A stretch of DNA of 8,051 nt from Chloroflexi bacterium RBG_16_48_8 (GCA_001795115.1 MGNI01000228.1:1-8051), one strand, 5' to 3'; shown: positions 1-6,802, counted from the stretch's first letter. Numbers and translations: made by a program. Notes: generated by a model from the letters alone, not told the origin.

Positions 1-892
1 CACTCCCGGCCTCTTGGGCTGTCTGGGTCATTTGAGATTCAATCAATTCTTGAGCTGACGAGCGTACAAGAAGCCAATCCCCATAGAGCAATATGGCGCT
101 TGCAAGGATGCCAAGCAGCAGGAAGACCGAAAGGATTTTTCCGGTTAAAGATCTGCTGTAGGGACCAGGAGCCAGCCAACGAGGTCGATACCAGAGCTTG
201 GGAAAACTGAAACGAAGGACTTCAGCAACCAAACCCGCAATAGAAAGTTCTACTATTTCAGCAATAAGCACAACCTTTAAATTGGACAGGGCAAAACCCA
301 AACCATCGTAGAGATCCCACTCACCATAAGCTAAAATCTCCAGGGTACGCAAAATCCCTAAGATGACTCCACCAAGAATAGCGCTAATGAGGGGTTGACG
401 TAAGGCATTCCCGATACGATCATCATAATTCCTTTCAATCAACCACAAAATGAATCCTGCCTGGAAAGTTATTTGAAATAGTGTGAGGACATCATTTGTT
501 AACCAAGCCGCTCGAAAAAAACCTCCTATAAACCCAATGAGCATTGCTTGCCGTCCCCCTAAAAAACCTCCTGCCAACATCCACGGCACAGCCCCTAGAA
601 CGGCAATGATCGGTTGGAAGGAGCTGGCATAGATTTCTTGTGATTGAGAAACGTCCAGGGGCAATTGGATAATAAAGAGAGCATTGGCAATAGGTACCGT
701 AAATACCAGGATCAGCAGGAAATTTCGAGAGGTTTTCTTGGGGAAGGTACTCGCAAAACGTTTATGCTTCTGAAAATAAAGCAAAATTACGAGGATCCCG
801 AGAAGGTAAAAACACAACAGAACGTAGCCAAAGGGTCGATTTGGCATGTGAAGTAGGAATTTTCCCCCATAACCCCAGAAATCGAAGCTCAT
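1..892 (-). CDS. N-terminal part of a polytopic membrane protein, probably a membrane sensor (partial, runs off left edge)
   Basis: Reading the minus strand from ATG at 892-890 gives 297 codons without a stop before the window edge, so this gene is open at its C-terminus. The product is strongly hydrophobic. Likely membrane segments lie at about residues 21-40, 58-76, 93-113, 115-130, 136-152, 166-186, 206-226 and 252-277. After the last one comes a polar helix-like stretch (RSSAQELIESQMTQTAQEAG), as expected where an extracytoplasmic sensor domain begins. The segment around residues 100-130 (many glycines, then GGFFRAAW) recalls the 5TM/LytS-type sensor module (known-family resemblance, judged by eye). 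A GGGTGG ribosome site (896-901) precedes the ATG, and an extended -10 promoter lies just upstream. Inference: N-terminus of a membrane histidine kinase, phosphatase or cyclase whose cytoplasmic output is outside the window. A transporter cannot be excluded. Confidence 0.72.
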   Translation of the reverse strand, partial: MSFDFWGYGGKFLLHMPNRPFGYVLLCFYLLGILVILLYFQKHKRFASTFPKKTSRNFLLILVFTVPIANALFIIQLPLDVSQSQEIYASSFQPIIAVLGAVPWMLAGGFLGGRQAMLIGFIGGFFRAAWLTNDVLTLFQITFQAGFILWLIERNYDDRIGNALRQPLISAILGGVILGILRTLEILAYGEWDLYDGLGFALSNLKVVLIAEIVELSIAGLVAEVLRFSFPKLWYRPRWLAPGPYSRSLTGKILSVFLLLGILASAILLYGDWLLVRSSAQELIESQMTQTAQEAGS

Positions 893-922
893 GTTCCACC
901 CGTTGTAAATAGCCTGCCGATG

Positions 923-931
923 ATTATAGCA
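923..931 (-). promoter_or_regulatory. Extended -10 promoter for the leftward membrane-protein gene
   Basis: On the minus strand these bases read TGCTATAAT, a perfect TATAAT hexamer with the TGn extension. The predicted start of transcription is near 916, giving a leader of about 25 bases that contains the GGGTGG ribosome site before the ATG at 892. No good -35 hexamer sits at 16-18 bases, which is acceptable for extended -10 promoters. Confidence 0.6.
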
Positions 932-1493
932 TCACCCTTCAAACCAAGCTGTCTATGATACCAGACGTACCAAACATGAGATCAAATAATATCAGGAATG
1001 TCCCATCTGAACGGGCATTTCACCTAATCCTGCTAACTCCCTCTATTGTTGAAGGGACGAGTGGGTGGACGCAACACCGTGGCCCAATTGCACTACAACG
1101 TTGACCTCGGGAGCCCGGAATGCAACATTCCCTGAAACACACCATTCCGCACCTCACAAAAAGAATAATCAAAATTTCTGATCCCATTGAAGGACATGGG
1201 AAACTCTCTGAGAAAATGCACTTCATAAGGCAGTTCATAAATGGTTAATCGTCCTATTTCATCCAATCCGAATAGGCTTCAATGATTCGATAAGAGCGCG
1301 TCTGCAACTATTTCAAACCATCCAAATCACCCCCGCCTAATAGGTATAAGGAAGATTGTAGTTATATAATGACGTCACTCATTGTGGGATAAGCCGAGGA
1401 TAGGTTTGAGACTTCCATCACAACTAGGAGAAAGTCCTTACAAACTGCTGACAGGGGTGAAGAGGTCAATTTTTGGAAGCTTTCTAAGGCAGC

Positions 1494-1522
1494 TTGCCGC
1501 ACATTCCGCTTTATGCTAGACT
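1494..1522 (+). promoter_or_regulatory. Sigma70-type promoter for the receiver-ATPase / sirtuin / kinase operon
   Basis: TTGCCG at 1494-1499 (4/6 to TTGACA) is followed after exactly 17 bases by TAGACT at 1517-1522 (4/6 to TATAAT). The -10 is preceded by TGC, making it an extended -10 element (TGCTAGACT). Transcription should begin near 1529, leaving a leader of about 36 bases with AGGGTG (1551-1556) as the ribosome site for the ATG at 1565. Confidence 0.6.
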
Positions 1523-1541
1523 GCCAGCAATTGATGGCAGT
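1520..1541. promoter_or_regulatory. Perfect inverted repeat over the predicted transcription start (candidate operator)
   Basis: ACTGCCA (1520-1526) and TGGCAGT (1535-1541) are exact reverse complements separated by eight bases, GCAATTGA. The dyad begins inside the -10 element and spans about -9 to +13 of the predicted start, a position where a bound repressor would block RNA polymerase. In RNA it could also form a short hairpin at the 5' end. It is not followed by a T run, so it is not a terminator. That it is an operator is inference. Confidence 0.45.
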
Positions 1542-1564
1542 GTTCTCTAAAGGGTGAAATTCGC

Positions 1565-2725
1565 ATGGCCGAAAAGGTCCTTATCATTGACGATGATATC
1601 GATACTCTGAAGCTTGTTGGTCTTATGCTTGAACGGCAGGGATACCAGATTGCTGTAGCCAGCAATGGAGCATTAGGTTTAACAAAAGCCAGCAGCGAAA
1701 AGCCAGATCTCATTTTACTCGATGTCATGATGCCCGATTTAGATGGGTATGAGGTGACTCGAAGACTTCGCGCGGATCACACACTTGCTCGCATTCCCAT
1801 CATCATGTTCACTGCCAAGACTATGGTGGACGACAAGGTGTCGGGTTTTGAAGCCGGTGTCGATGATTATCTGACAAAGCCAACCCATCCCGCTGAACTG
1901 ACTGCCCATGTCAAAGCCGTCCTTGCACGAACTGCACAAGCACGGACAGAACCCAGTGAAAAGGCACGTTCGATTGCATTCCTGGGAGCTCGAGGCGGCC
2001 TAGGGACAACCACACTTGCACTGAATGTGAGCATCGCCCTTCAGCATCGTGGACATGATGTTCTCCTGGCTGAGATGACGCCCGGGCAAGGAACACTGGC
2101 TTTGGACTTGAACATTCATGAACCCACAGGGTTAACACACCTCCTTACACGATCCCTCAAGGATATCCACTTGCGATCAGTTGATACTCAAATTTTCAAC
2201 CACAAAACTGGTTTACGGCTTCTGCTCTCAGGTTCTCGCCCAAGAGATACTGAGCTGGAACAAGCCATACCCCAGATGGAAGCAATTGTGAACAATTTAG
2301 CTGCGATGTGCACAACCGTTGTACTTGACATAGGATCAGGATTTCGCCCTCAGACACATCCTCTGCTGATCCATTGCGACCGGATTATCCTTGTGGTCGA
2401 ACCCATTTATCCAACCAATTTGATTAGTCAAGCCCTATTGGAAGAATTGGAAACACGCGGTATTGCTCGGCATAGGATCAGCCTAGCACTCATCACTCGA
2501 GAGCGAACCAGCCTTCAAATTCCCTGGCAGCAAGTATCAACCGACCTCGGGCTCGAATTAGCAGGTATCATATCTCCGGCACCTGAACAAGCGCACCAGG
2601 CATCTCAGACAGGCACACCGCTCATCGTGCTCCATCCAGCAGGACTCGTCAGCGATCAAATCCACAAGATGGCAGATCATATCGCAACTTTCTTACCACC
2701 CATTCAAGGTCGAACCCATCTGTGA
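1565..2725 (+). CDS. Response-regulator receiver domain fused to a CpaE/TadZ-like MinD-family ATPase domain
   Basis: A 386-residue cytoplasmic protein of two domains. Residues 1-122 are a complete CheY-like receiver: acidic pair D9/D10, phospho-acceptor D53 (in LLDVMMPD), T83 and K105. Residues about 136-380 are a MinD/ParA-like fold: a P-loop at 141-150 reading GARGGLGTTT, a Walker B-like strand TVVLDIGSGF (251-260, D255) and a VVEP strand near 277-280. Both lysines of the MinD-type motif (KGGxGKT) are replaced, by R143 and T148. Comparable loss is known in TadZ/CpaE proteins that localise Tad pilus machinery, so the ATPase half may bind nucleotide weakly or not hydrolyse it. The start is ATG with AGGGTG eight bases upstream. 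It is the first gene of an operon and its TGA overlaps the sirtuin's GTG. The kinase two genes downstream is the obvious phosphate donor (inference). No Tad genes are in view, so the output target is unknown. Confidence 0.9.
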   Translation: MAEKVLIIDDDIDTLKLVGLMLERQGYQIAVASNGALGLTKASSEKPDLILLDVMMPDLDGYEVTRRLRADHTLARIPIIMFTAKTMVDDKVSGFEAGVDDYLTKPTHPAELTAHVKAVLARTAQARTEPSEKARSIAFLGARGGLGTTTLALNVSIALQHRGHDVLLAEMTPGQGTLALDLNIHEPTGLTHLLTRSLKDIHLRSVDTQIFNHKTGLRLLLSGSRPRDTELEQAIPQMEAIVNNLAAMCTTVVLDIGSGFRPQTHPLLIHCDRIILVVEPIYPTNLISQALLEELETRGIARHRISLALITRERTSLQIPWQQVSTDLGLELAGIISPAPEQAHQASQTGTPLIVLHPAGLVSDQIHKMADHIATFLPPIQGRTHL

Positions 2726-3507
2726 CACTTGAAAGAATTACATCCAAAATTGTTCAGGCATCCAACCTTATGCGCACAGCGGAATCCACCGTTGCTTTGA
2801 CGGGCGCAGGGATTTCTACTCCATCTGGAATCCCAGATTTTCGCTCCGCAGGTTCCGGTTTGTGGGAGTTGTTCAATCCAATGGAGGTGGCCAGTCTTAC
2901 TGCATTCCGCTATAACCCGGAAAAATTTTTTGAGTGGGCAAGACCGCTTGCCACCACCATTTTAAATGCTCAACCGAATAGCGCTCATTTAGCGCTTGCC
3001 CAATTAGAGAAAGCAGGATATCTAAAAGGGATCATTACGCAGAATATCGATAATCTTCATTTTCGAGCAGGTTCGCAAAGGGTTCTTGAAATCCATGGAC
3101 ATCTACGTAATGCCACCTGTATCAACTGCTTTCGCAAAGTGCAAATAACCAGTCAAATGGAAGATTTTGTACATAAAGAGATCATCCCTCGTTGTGAAAG
3201 TTGTGGAGGTATTTTTAAGCCAGATTTTGTGCTCTTCGGTGAACAACTCCCCTTTGAGGTTGTTAAAGAGGCTCGTAAATGGATACAATCCAGCACGCTC
3301 ATTCTCGTGCTTGGCTCATCTCTTGAAGTGATCCCTGTCGCCTACTATCCTATCGATGCTTTAAATGCGGGAGCACGCTTGATCATCATCAATAACGAAC
3401 AAACCTATCTGGATGAGAGAGCTGACATTATCTTTCATGAGGATATAGAGGATATACTACCGAAACTTGCAGCCGAGGTGCTTGATGAGAGAACCAATGG
3501 AGGATAA
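2722..3507 (+). CDS. Sir2-family NAD-dependent protein deacylase (sirtuin)
   Basis: A 261-residue cytoplasmic sirtuin that should remove acyl groups from protein lysines using NAD+, yielding nicotinamide and O-acyl-ADP-ribose. All core motifs are present: GAGIS at 28-32 followed by SGIPDFR, TQNID at 106-110 with LHFRAG, the catalytic base H125 (EIHGHL), four zinc cysteines C133/C136 and C158/C161, FGEQLP near 172-177, GSS at 198-200 and INN at 223-225. The YxxR pair that marks SIRT5-like desuccinylases is not seen in the expected segment (FFEWARPLA), so ordinary deacetylase activity is more likely. The start is GTG, overlapping the upstream stop by four bases (GTGA), which suggests translational coupling; an internal ATG at 2770 would trim the first helix and has a weaker ribosome site. 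Its 3' end overlaps the kinase gene by 23 bases. A role in controlling its signalling neighbours is inference. Confidence 0.93.
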   Translation: MTLERITSKIVQASNLMRTAESTVALTGAGISTPSGIPDFRSAGSGLWELFNPMEVASLTAFRYNPEKFFEWARPLATTILNAQPNSAHLALAQLEKAGYLKGIITQNIDNLHFRAGSQRVLEIHGHLRNATCINCFRKVQITSQMEDFVHKEIIPRCESCGGIFKPDFVLFGEQLPFEVVKEARKWIQSSTLILVLGSSLEVIPVAYYPIDALNAGARLIIINNEQTYLDERADIIFHEDIEDILPKLAAEVLDERTNGG

Positions 3508-4717
3508 TCAGATTTTTGATCGTCCCATCAGTGATTACCCTCGCCTCCTACGTCGCTACATGCGTCTTAATGAACTTTCCACAGATCTTGTTTCAACTTT
3601 GAATATCGACACCCTTCTTCACCGGATCGTGGAGTCTGCCCGCGAACTGACGGAATGTGAGGCGGTCTCCTTGCTTCTTTTGGATCCTCAAACCGGAAAC
3701 CTCAAATTTGAAGCCTCAACGGATTTACTTCTTGAAGGGTTGGGATGCACAACTGTTCCCACCGATAACAGCATTGCCGGATGGATTTTTTCTCACAGCC
3801 AACCCCTGCTGGTTGAAGATGCTCTTCAAGACATCCGATTCTTTCGAGAAGTCGATGTCCTCACCCGTTTCGAAACAAAAAACATTCTTGGAGTTCCACT
3901 ACGCACAAAAGATAAAACTTTAGGTGTCATTGAGGCTATTAACAAGGACAAAGGCTCCTTCGATGAAGAAGATCTACGCTTGCTACAAACCCTTGCAGCG
4001 CAAGCGGCCATTGCCATCGAAAACTCAAATTTATTCCAACAAAGCGATCTCGTGGCAGAAATGGTGCATGAGCTTCGAACTCCCCTCACAGCCCTTGTCG
4101 CTGTTACAAATCTACTTCGACGACCAGAACTGCCGCAAGAACAACGTCTTAGATTAGCCGGAACACTTGATGAAGAGGTTGCGCGCTTAAGTGAAATGAC
4201 CTCCGATTTTCTTGAATTGGCCAGGTTGGAATCAGGACGTGCCCGTTTCCATCGAGAACCCACCCATCTTGGAGGTCTAATTGAAGAGTGTTTGGAAGTG
4301 ATACGACCACAAGCAGAGGTAGAGAAAATCTCCTTGGAGCTAAAAGTCGATCGTTCCATTACCCCTGTTCCCGGCGATCGAAATAGATTAAAGCAAGTCC
4401 TTCTTAATCTCTTGAACAACGCAATTAAGTACAACCATAGGGGAGGGAAGGTTTCCATTCGACTCATAAAAGAGAAGGGAGATGTCCTTATTGCGATTGA
4501 AGATTCTGGTCGTGGCATTCCCCCTGAAGCCTTGCCGAAAATCTTTGACCGTTTTTATCGCGTTCCAGACCCAAAAAGAGAAACACCAGGCACAGGTCTG
4601 GGGTTGGTGATCGCTCAAAGGATCGTGAAAAATCACGGAGGTGTGATCACAGTGGAAAGCGAATTTGGCAAAGGCAGCATTTTCACCCTTCATTTACCCT
4701 GCGAAAGTGTTCAATAA
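3485..4717 (+). CDS. Soluble GAF-domain sensor histidine kinase
   Basis: A 410-residue kinase without membrane segments, so a cytoplasmic sensor. Numbered from ATG 3485: a short N-terminal helix, a GAF domain at about 30-180 (unknown small-molecule or redox input), a HisKA dimerisation helix with HELRTPLT carrying the phospho-acceptor H195, and a HATPase_c domain with N-box N308/N312, G1 box DSGRG (340-344), F-box FDRF (354-357) and G2 box GTGLG (369-373). All catalytic boxes are intact. I chose ATG 3485 because GAGGTG (3475-3480) lies at good spacing. The frame extends back to a TTG at 3467 that has no better ribosome site, and a second ATG at 3497 is possible. The start lies inside the sirtuin gene, so the two are probably translated together. 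The likely partner is the receiver-ATPase protein at the head of the operon (inference). The gene ends 18 bases from the convergent mutL. Confidence 0.92.
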   Translation: MREPMEDNQIFDRPISDYPRLLRRYMRLNELSTDLVSTLNIDTLLHRIVESARELTECEAVSLLLLDPQTGNLKFEASTDLLLEGLGCTTVPTDNSIAGWIFSHSQPLLVEDALQDIRFFREVDVLTRFETKNILGVPLRTKDKTLGVIEAINKDKGSFDEEDLRLLQTLAAQAAIAIENSNLFQQSDLVAEMVHELRTPLTALVAVTNLLRRPELPQEQRLRLAGTLDEEVARLSEMTSDFLELARLESGRARFHREPTHLGGLIEECLEVIRPQAEVEKISLELKVDRSITPVPGDRNRLKQVLLNLLNNAIKYNHRGGKVSIRLIKEKGDVLIAIEDSGRGIPPEALPKIFDRFYRVPDPKRETPGTGLGLVIAQRIVKNHGGVITVESEFGKGSIFTLHLPCESVQ

Positions 4718-4735
4718 CGAAGATCTTGCTCGCGA

Positions 4736-6454
4736 TCAACCCCTTCTGCCAAACTGTTTTTCTAAGGTATCCACGGAGAGATGGATCATCGTTGGTCTGC
4801 CATGAGGACAGGTTCTAGGCATTTCGCATGCTTCCAAGTCTTGAATCAGCTTCCTTTGTTCTTCTAAGGAAAGAACCTGTCCAGCTTTGACTGCACCACG
4901 TTTGCATACTCTGGCAATAATGCGAGCTTCCGTTTCATCTACTAAGGCCGTTTCGTCCTCCTCCAAATTCTCAACAACAGCTATCAGGGATTGCATTGGA
5001 TCCGCTTTGGATAATATCGCAGGAATAGCTCTTAAACGATATGTATCCCTGCCGAAGGCTTCAACCTCAAAACCAATTGAATTCAATAGATCAATATTTT
5101 CAGTAATCACAGCGGCTTCGCCTCGGGTCATTTCTACACTGATCGCTTCTAAGAGTTGCTGAGATTCGAGGCTCCCTTCTTTGTAAGCCTTCATCATGGC
5201 TTCAAACAATACTCGCTCATGCGCGGCGTGTTGGTCGATCAAATATAAACCATCGGGTCCCTCAGCTACCAGATATGTTGCTCCCACCTGCCCCACAGGG
5301 CGTAATAATGGCACTTTTGCAGAGGGCAGTTTCGTCTGAATAGCTTTAAGTCCTCTCTCCATTGGCAATGGACGATCCATGTCCCAGGCTGGATCGATAA
5401 TCTTATGGTTTTCAAGTGAATCCCTCTGCCACCAGGAAGTTTCAAATCGAACAGGGGGCTCAGTGCTTTGACCCAATAAAGTCCCGCGGATAGCCCTTTG
5501 TAAAACGGTGAAGACATGTTGTGGATCTTGAAAACGTACCTCAGCCTTAGCTGGATGGACATTCACATCCACAACTTCAGGTGGCATCTGCAAAAGGATC
5601 ACCGCCAAGGGATATCGACCGACCATGAGCAAACCATGATAAGCCTGGACAACTGCAGCTGAAAGACTTTGATCCTGGATCCAACGACCCTGGACGAAAA
5701 AGGTTATCTCTCGCCTCGTCCCGCGTTGGATGGAAGGTGGGCTTACAAATCCACTCACCCGAATTGGACCTTCCAATGGGTCCGGAAGGGCGATCAGATT
5801 CTTGGCGATTTCTAAGCCAAATATTTGCGCCAGGACTTCGCGCCGATGTCCGTTGCCCGTGGTTTGAAGGATGCTCCTTCCCTCTTGAATTAAGTGAAAT
5901 GAGACATCCGGGTATGCAATCGCATACCGCGAGACAAGGGTATGGATCCGACGACGTTCTGTATTTTCTGTCTTGAGGAATTTTAAACGGGCAGGTACAT
6001 TAAAAAACAAGTCTCTTACCCTAACCAATGTTCCCTCAGGAGCCCCAATAGGCTGAAGAGAATGTGATTGACCGGCATTGATCTGCAATCGCGTGGCTAC
6101 ATCCTCATCTTTGGTACGAGTGATCAATTCCACGCGCGAAACAGAACCGATAGAAGTAAGCGCTTCGCCACGGAATCCCAGAGTCTTAAGCGCGAATAAA
6201 TCTTCAGCTGTGGATAATTTCGAAGTTGCATGCCTCTCAAGGACCAGAGGGACTTCTTGCGCTGGAATACCGCATCCATCGTCGATAACCTCAATGAGTT
6301 TCCTGCCACCTCGTTCAATCGTTATCTGGATTCGGCTCCCTTCAGCATCCAAAGCGTTTTCAATTAATTCTTTTACCACAGACTCTGGACGCTCAATCAC
6401 TTCGCCAGCAGCGATCTTGGAGGCTACTTCTTTAGATAAAATACGGATGGGCAA
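4736..6454 (-). CDS. mutL: DNA mismatch repair protein MutL, endonuclease type
   Basis: A full-length 572-residue MutL, the ATP-dependent matchmaker of mismatch repair. The N-terminal GHKL ATPase shows IAAGEVIERP (14-23), ENALDA (32-37, catalytic E32, Mg-binding N33), DDGCG (58-62) and GFRGEAL (93-99); the transducer part has VDVNVHPAKAEVRF (295-308). A linker at about 325-385 leads to the C-terminal dimerisation and nuclease domain with DQHAAHERVLFE (407-418), matching the endonuclease motif DQHA(x)2E(x)4E, and CPHGRP (549-554) as further metal ligands. This is the self-nicking type found in bacteria without MutH. The start codon is TTG at 6454-6452, strongly supported by AAGGAGGAG at 6466-6458 and by the family's usual N-terminus; there is no alternative ATG there. 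No mutS is adjacent. The QQLLEA stretch (432-437) occupies the place of the sliding-clamp motif but lacks its proline. Confidence 0.97.
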   Translation of the reverse strand: MPIRILSKEVASKIAAGEVIERPESVVKELIENALDAEGSRIQITIERGGRKLIEVIDDGCGIPAQEVPLVLERHATSKLSTAEDLFALKTLGFRGEALTSIGSVSRVELITRTKDEDVATRLQINAGQSHSLQPIGAPEGTLVRVRDLFFNVPARLKFLKTENTERRRIHTLVSRYAIAYPDVSFHLIQEGRSILQTTGNGHRREVLAQIFGLEIAKNLIALPDPLEGPIRVSGFVSPPSIQRGTRREITFFVQGRWIQDQSLSAAVVQAYHGLLMVGRYPLAVILLQMPPEVVDVNVHPAKAEVRFQDPQHVFTVLQRAIRGTLLGQSTEPPVRFETSWWQRDSLENHKIIDPAWDMDRPLPMERGLKAIQTKLPSAKVPLLRPVGQVGATYLVAEGPDGLYLIDQHAAHERVLFEAMMKAYKEGSLESQQLLEAISVEMTRGEAAVITENIDLLNSIGFEVEAFGRDTYRLRAIPAILSKADPMQSLIAVVENLEEDETALVDETEARIIARVCKRGAVKAGQVLSLEEQRKLIQDLEACEMPRTCPHGRPTMIHLSVDTLEKQFGRRG

Positions 6455-6457
6455 ACG

Positions 6458-6466
6458 CTCCTCCTT
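6458..6466 (-). promoter_or_regulatory. Strong ribosome binding site that fixes the TTG start of mutL
   Basis: The minus strand reads AAGGAGGAG here, ending three bases before the TTG start, with the GGAGG core five bases away. It is the best ribosome site in the window and decides the non-ATG start, probably compensating for the weak initiation codon. Confidence 0.8.
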
Positions 6467-6527
6467 CTAAGTTGTAGTACGATCTTCCCTAAAAATTAGC
6501 TTCGGACCAATGTTCAAGTACAGACAT

Positions 6528-6538
6528 GACCTGAGGTC
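6528..6538. repeat. Short palindrome GACCT-G-AGGTC upstream of mutL
   Basis: Two exact 5-base arms around one central base, about 75 bases upstream of the mutL start. It could be a protein-binding site, but arms this short also occur by chance. Confidence 0.3.
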
Positions 6539-6552
6539 TCCACAGGATTCTG

Positions 6553-6572
6553 CAGGTTACTACAGGTTACTA
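6553..6572. repeat. Two-copy tandem 10-base repeat upstream of mutL
   Basis: CAGGTTACTA occurs twice back to back (6553-6562 and 6563-6572), followed by CA. The 10-base period equals about one helical turn, so both copies would face the same side of the DNA. A regulator site or simple replication slippage would both explain it; two copies are too few to decide. Confidence 0.5.
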
Positions 6573-6728
6573 CACCTACCTCATCCAGTTCAAGGTCGGA
6601 CATTGAATAAATTCCCTTTCCTCCGAGGTGACGCCCAAAGACGTTTCTTGTTTTAGATGGTCAGTCTCATAACAGATTGCATCCGTGGTTTCTCCCACTT
6701 TCCCACTACAAGTCAGTCGCTAGCACTG

Positions 6729-6758
6729 TTGACACCATCACACCCGCCATCTTATACT
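6729..6758 (+). promoter_or_regulatory. Sigma70-type promoter for the HAD hydrolase operon
   Basis: A perfect TTGACA at 6729-6734 is followed after 18 bases by TATACT at 6753-6758 (5/6 to TATAAT). The predicted start is near 6765, giving a leader of roughly 87 bases before the ATG at 6852. This is the best -35/-10 pair seen in the window. Confidence 0.65.
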
Positions 6759-6802
6759 GCTCGAAATGGGATAAAAGATTTTTCAATCCATCAAGTACAA
6801 TC

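Larger units (their letters stand above)
893..1564. other. 672-base divergent intergenic region, no gene recognised
   Basis: This region separates two genes that point away from each other, so it must carry both promoters; one is seen at each end. Between them no reading frame looks coding. The longest, on the minus strand at 1020-1238, is Cys-rich, starts inside no recognisable ribosome site and matches no family I know. The stretch holds small dyads: GGAAT/ATTCC at 1117-1131, TCCCAT/ATGGGA at 1182-1201, and TGACGTCA at 1370-1377 directly after a TATAAT. No tRNA-like cloverleaf, known riboswitch core or hairpin-plus-T-run terminator was recognised. It is long for a bacterial divergent spacer and could hide a small RNA or gene remnant. 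Confidence 0.6.

Noticed and set aside
644..856. 70-residue plus-strand frame inside the left membrane gene
   Set aside because: Opposite strand of a continuous 297-codon hydrophobic frame; its own translation is polar and shows no family.
1117..1201. Hairpins GGAAT/ATTCC and TCCCAT/ATGGGA as terminators or an RNA gene
   Set aside because: Stems of 5-6 pairs without T runs, between divergent genes where no terminator is needed; not enough for an RNA call.
1020..1238. Cys-rich 72-residue minus-strand frame in the divergent spacer
   Set aside because: No ribosome site, no recognised motif and irregular composition; most likely chance.
3467..3484. TTG at 3467 as start of the histidine kinase
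   Set aside because: ATG 3485 has GAGGTG at good spacing, and the six extra residues add nothing conserved.
3826..4518. 230-residue minus-strand frame antisense to the histidine kinase
   Set aside because: It is rich in Arg and Ser with no domain, and lies wholly inside a gene with all kinase boxes intact; a shadow frame.
6078..6470. 130-residue plus-strand frame antisense to mutL
   Set aside because: Ser-rich translation with no motif; it lies opposite the conserved ATPase domain of MutL and is a shadow frame.
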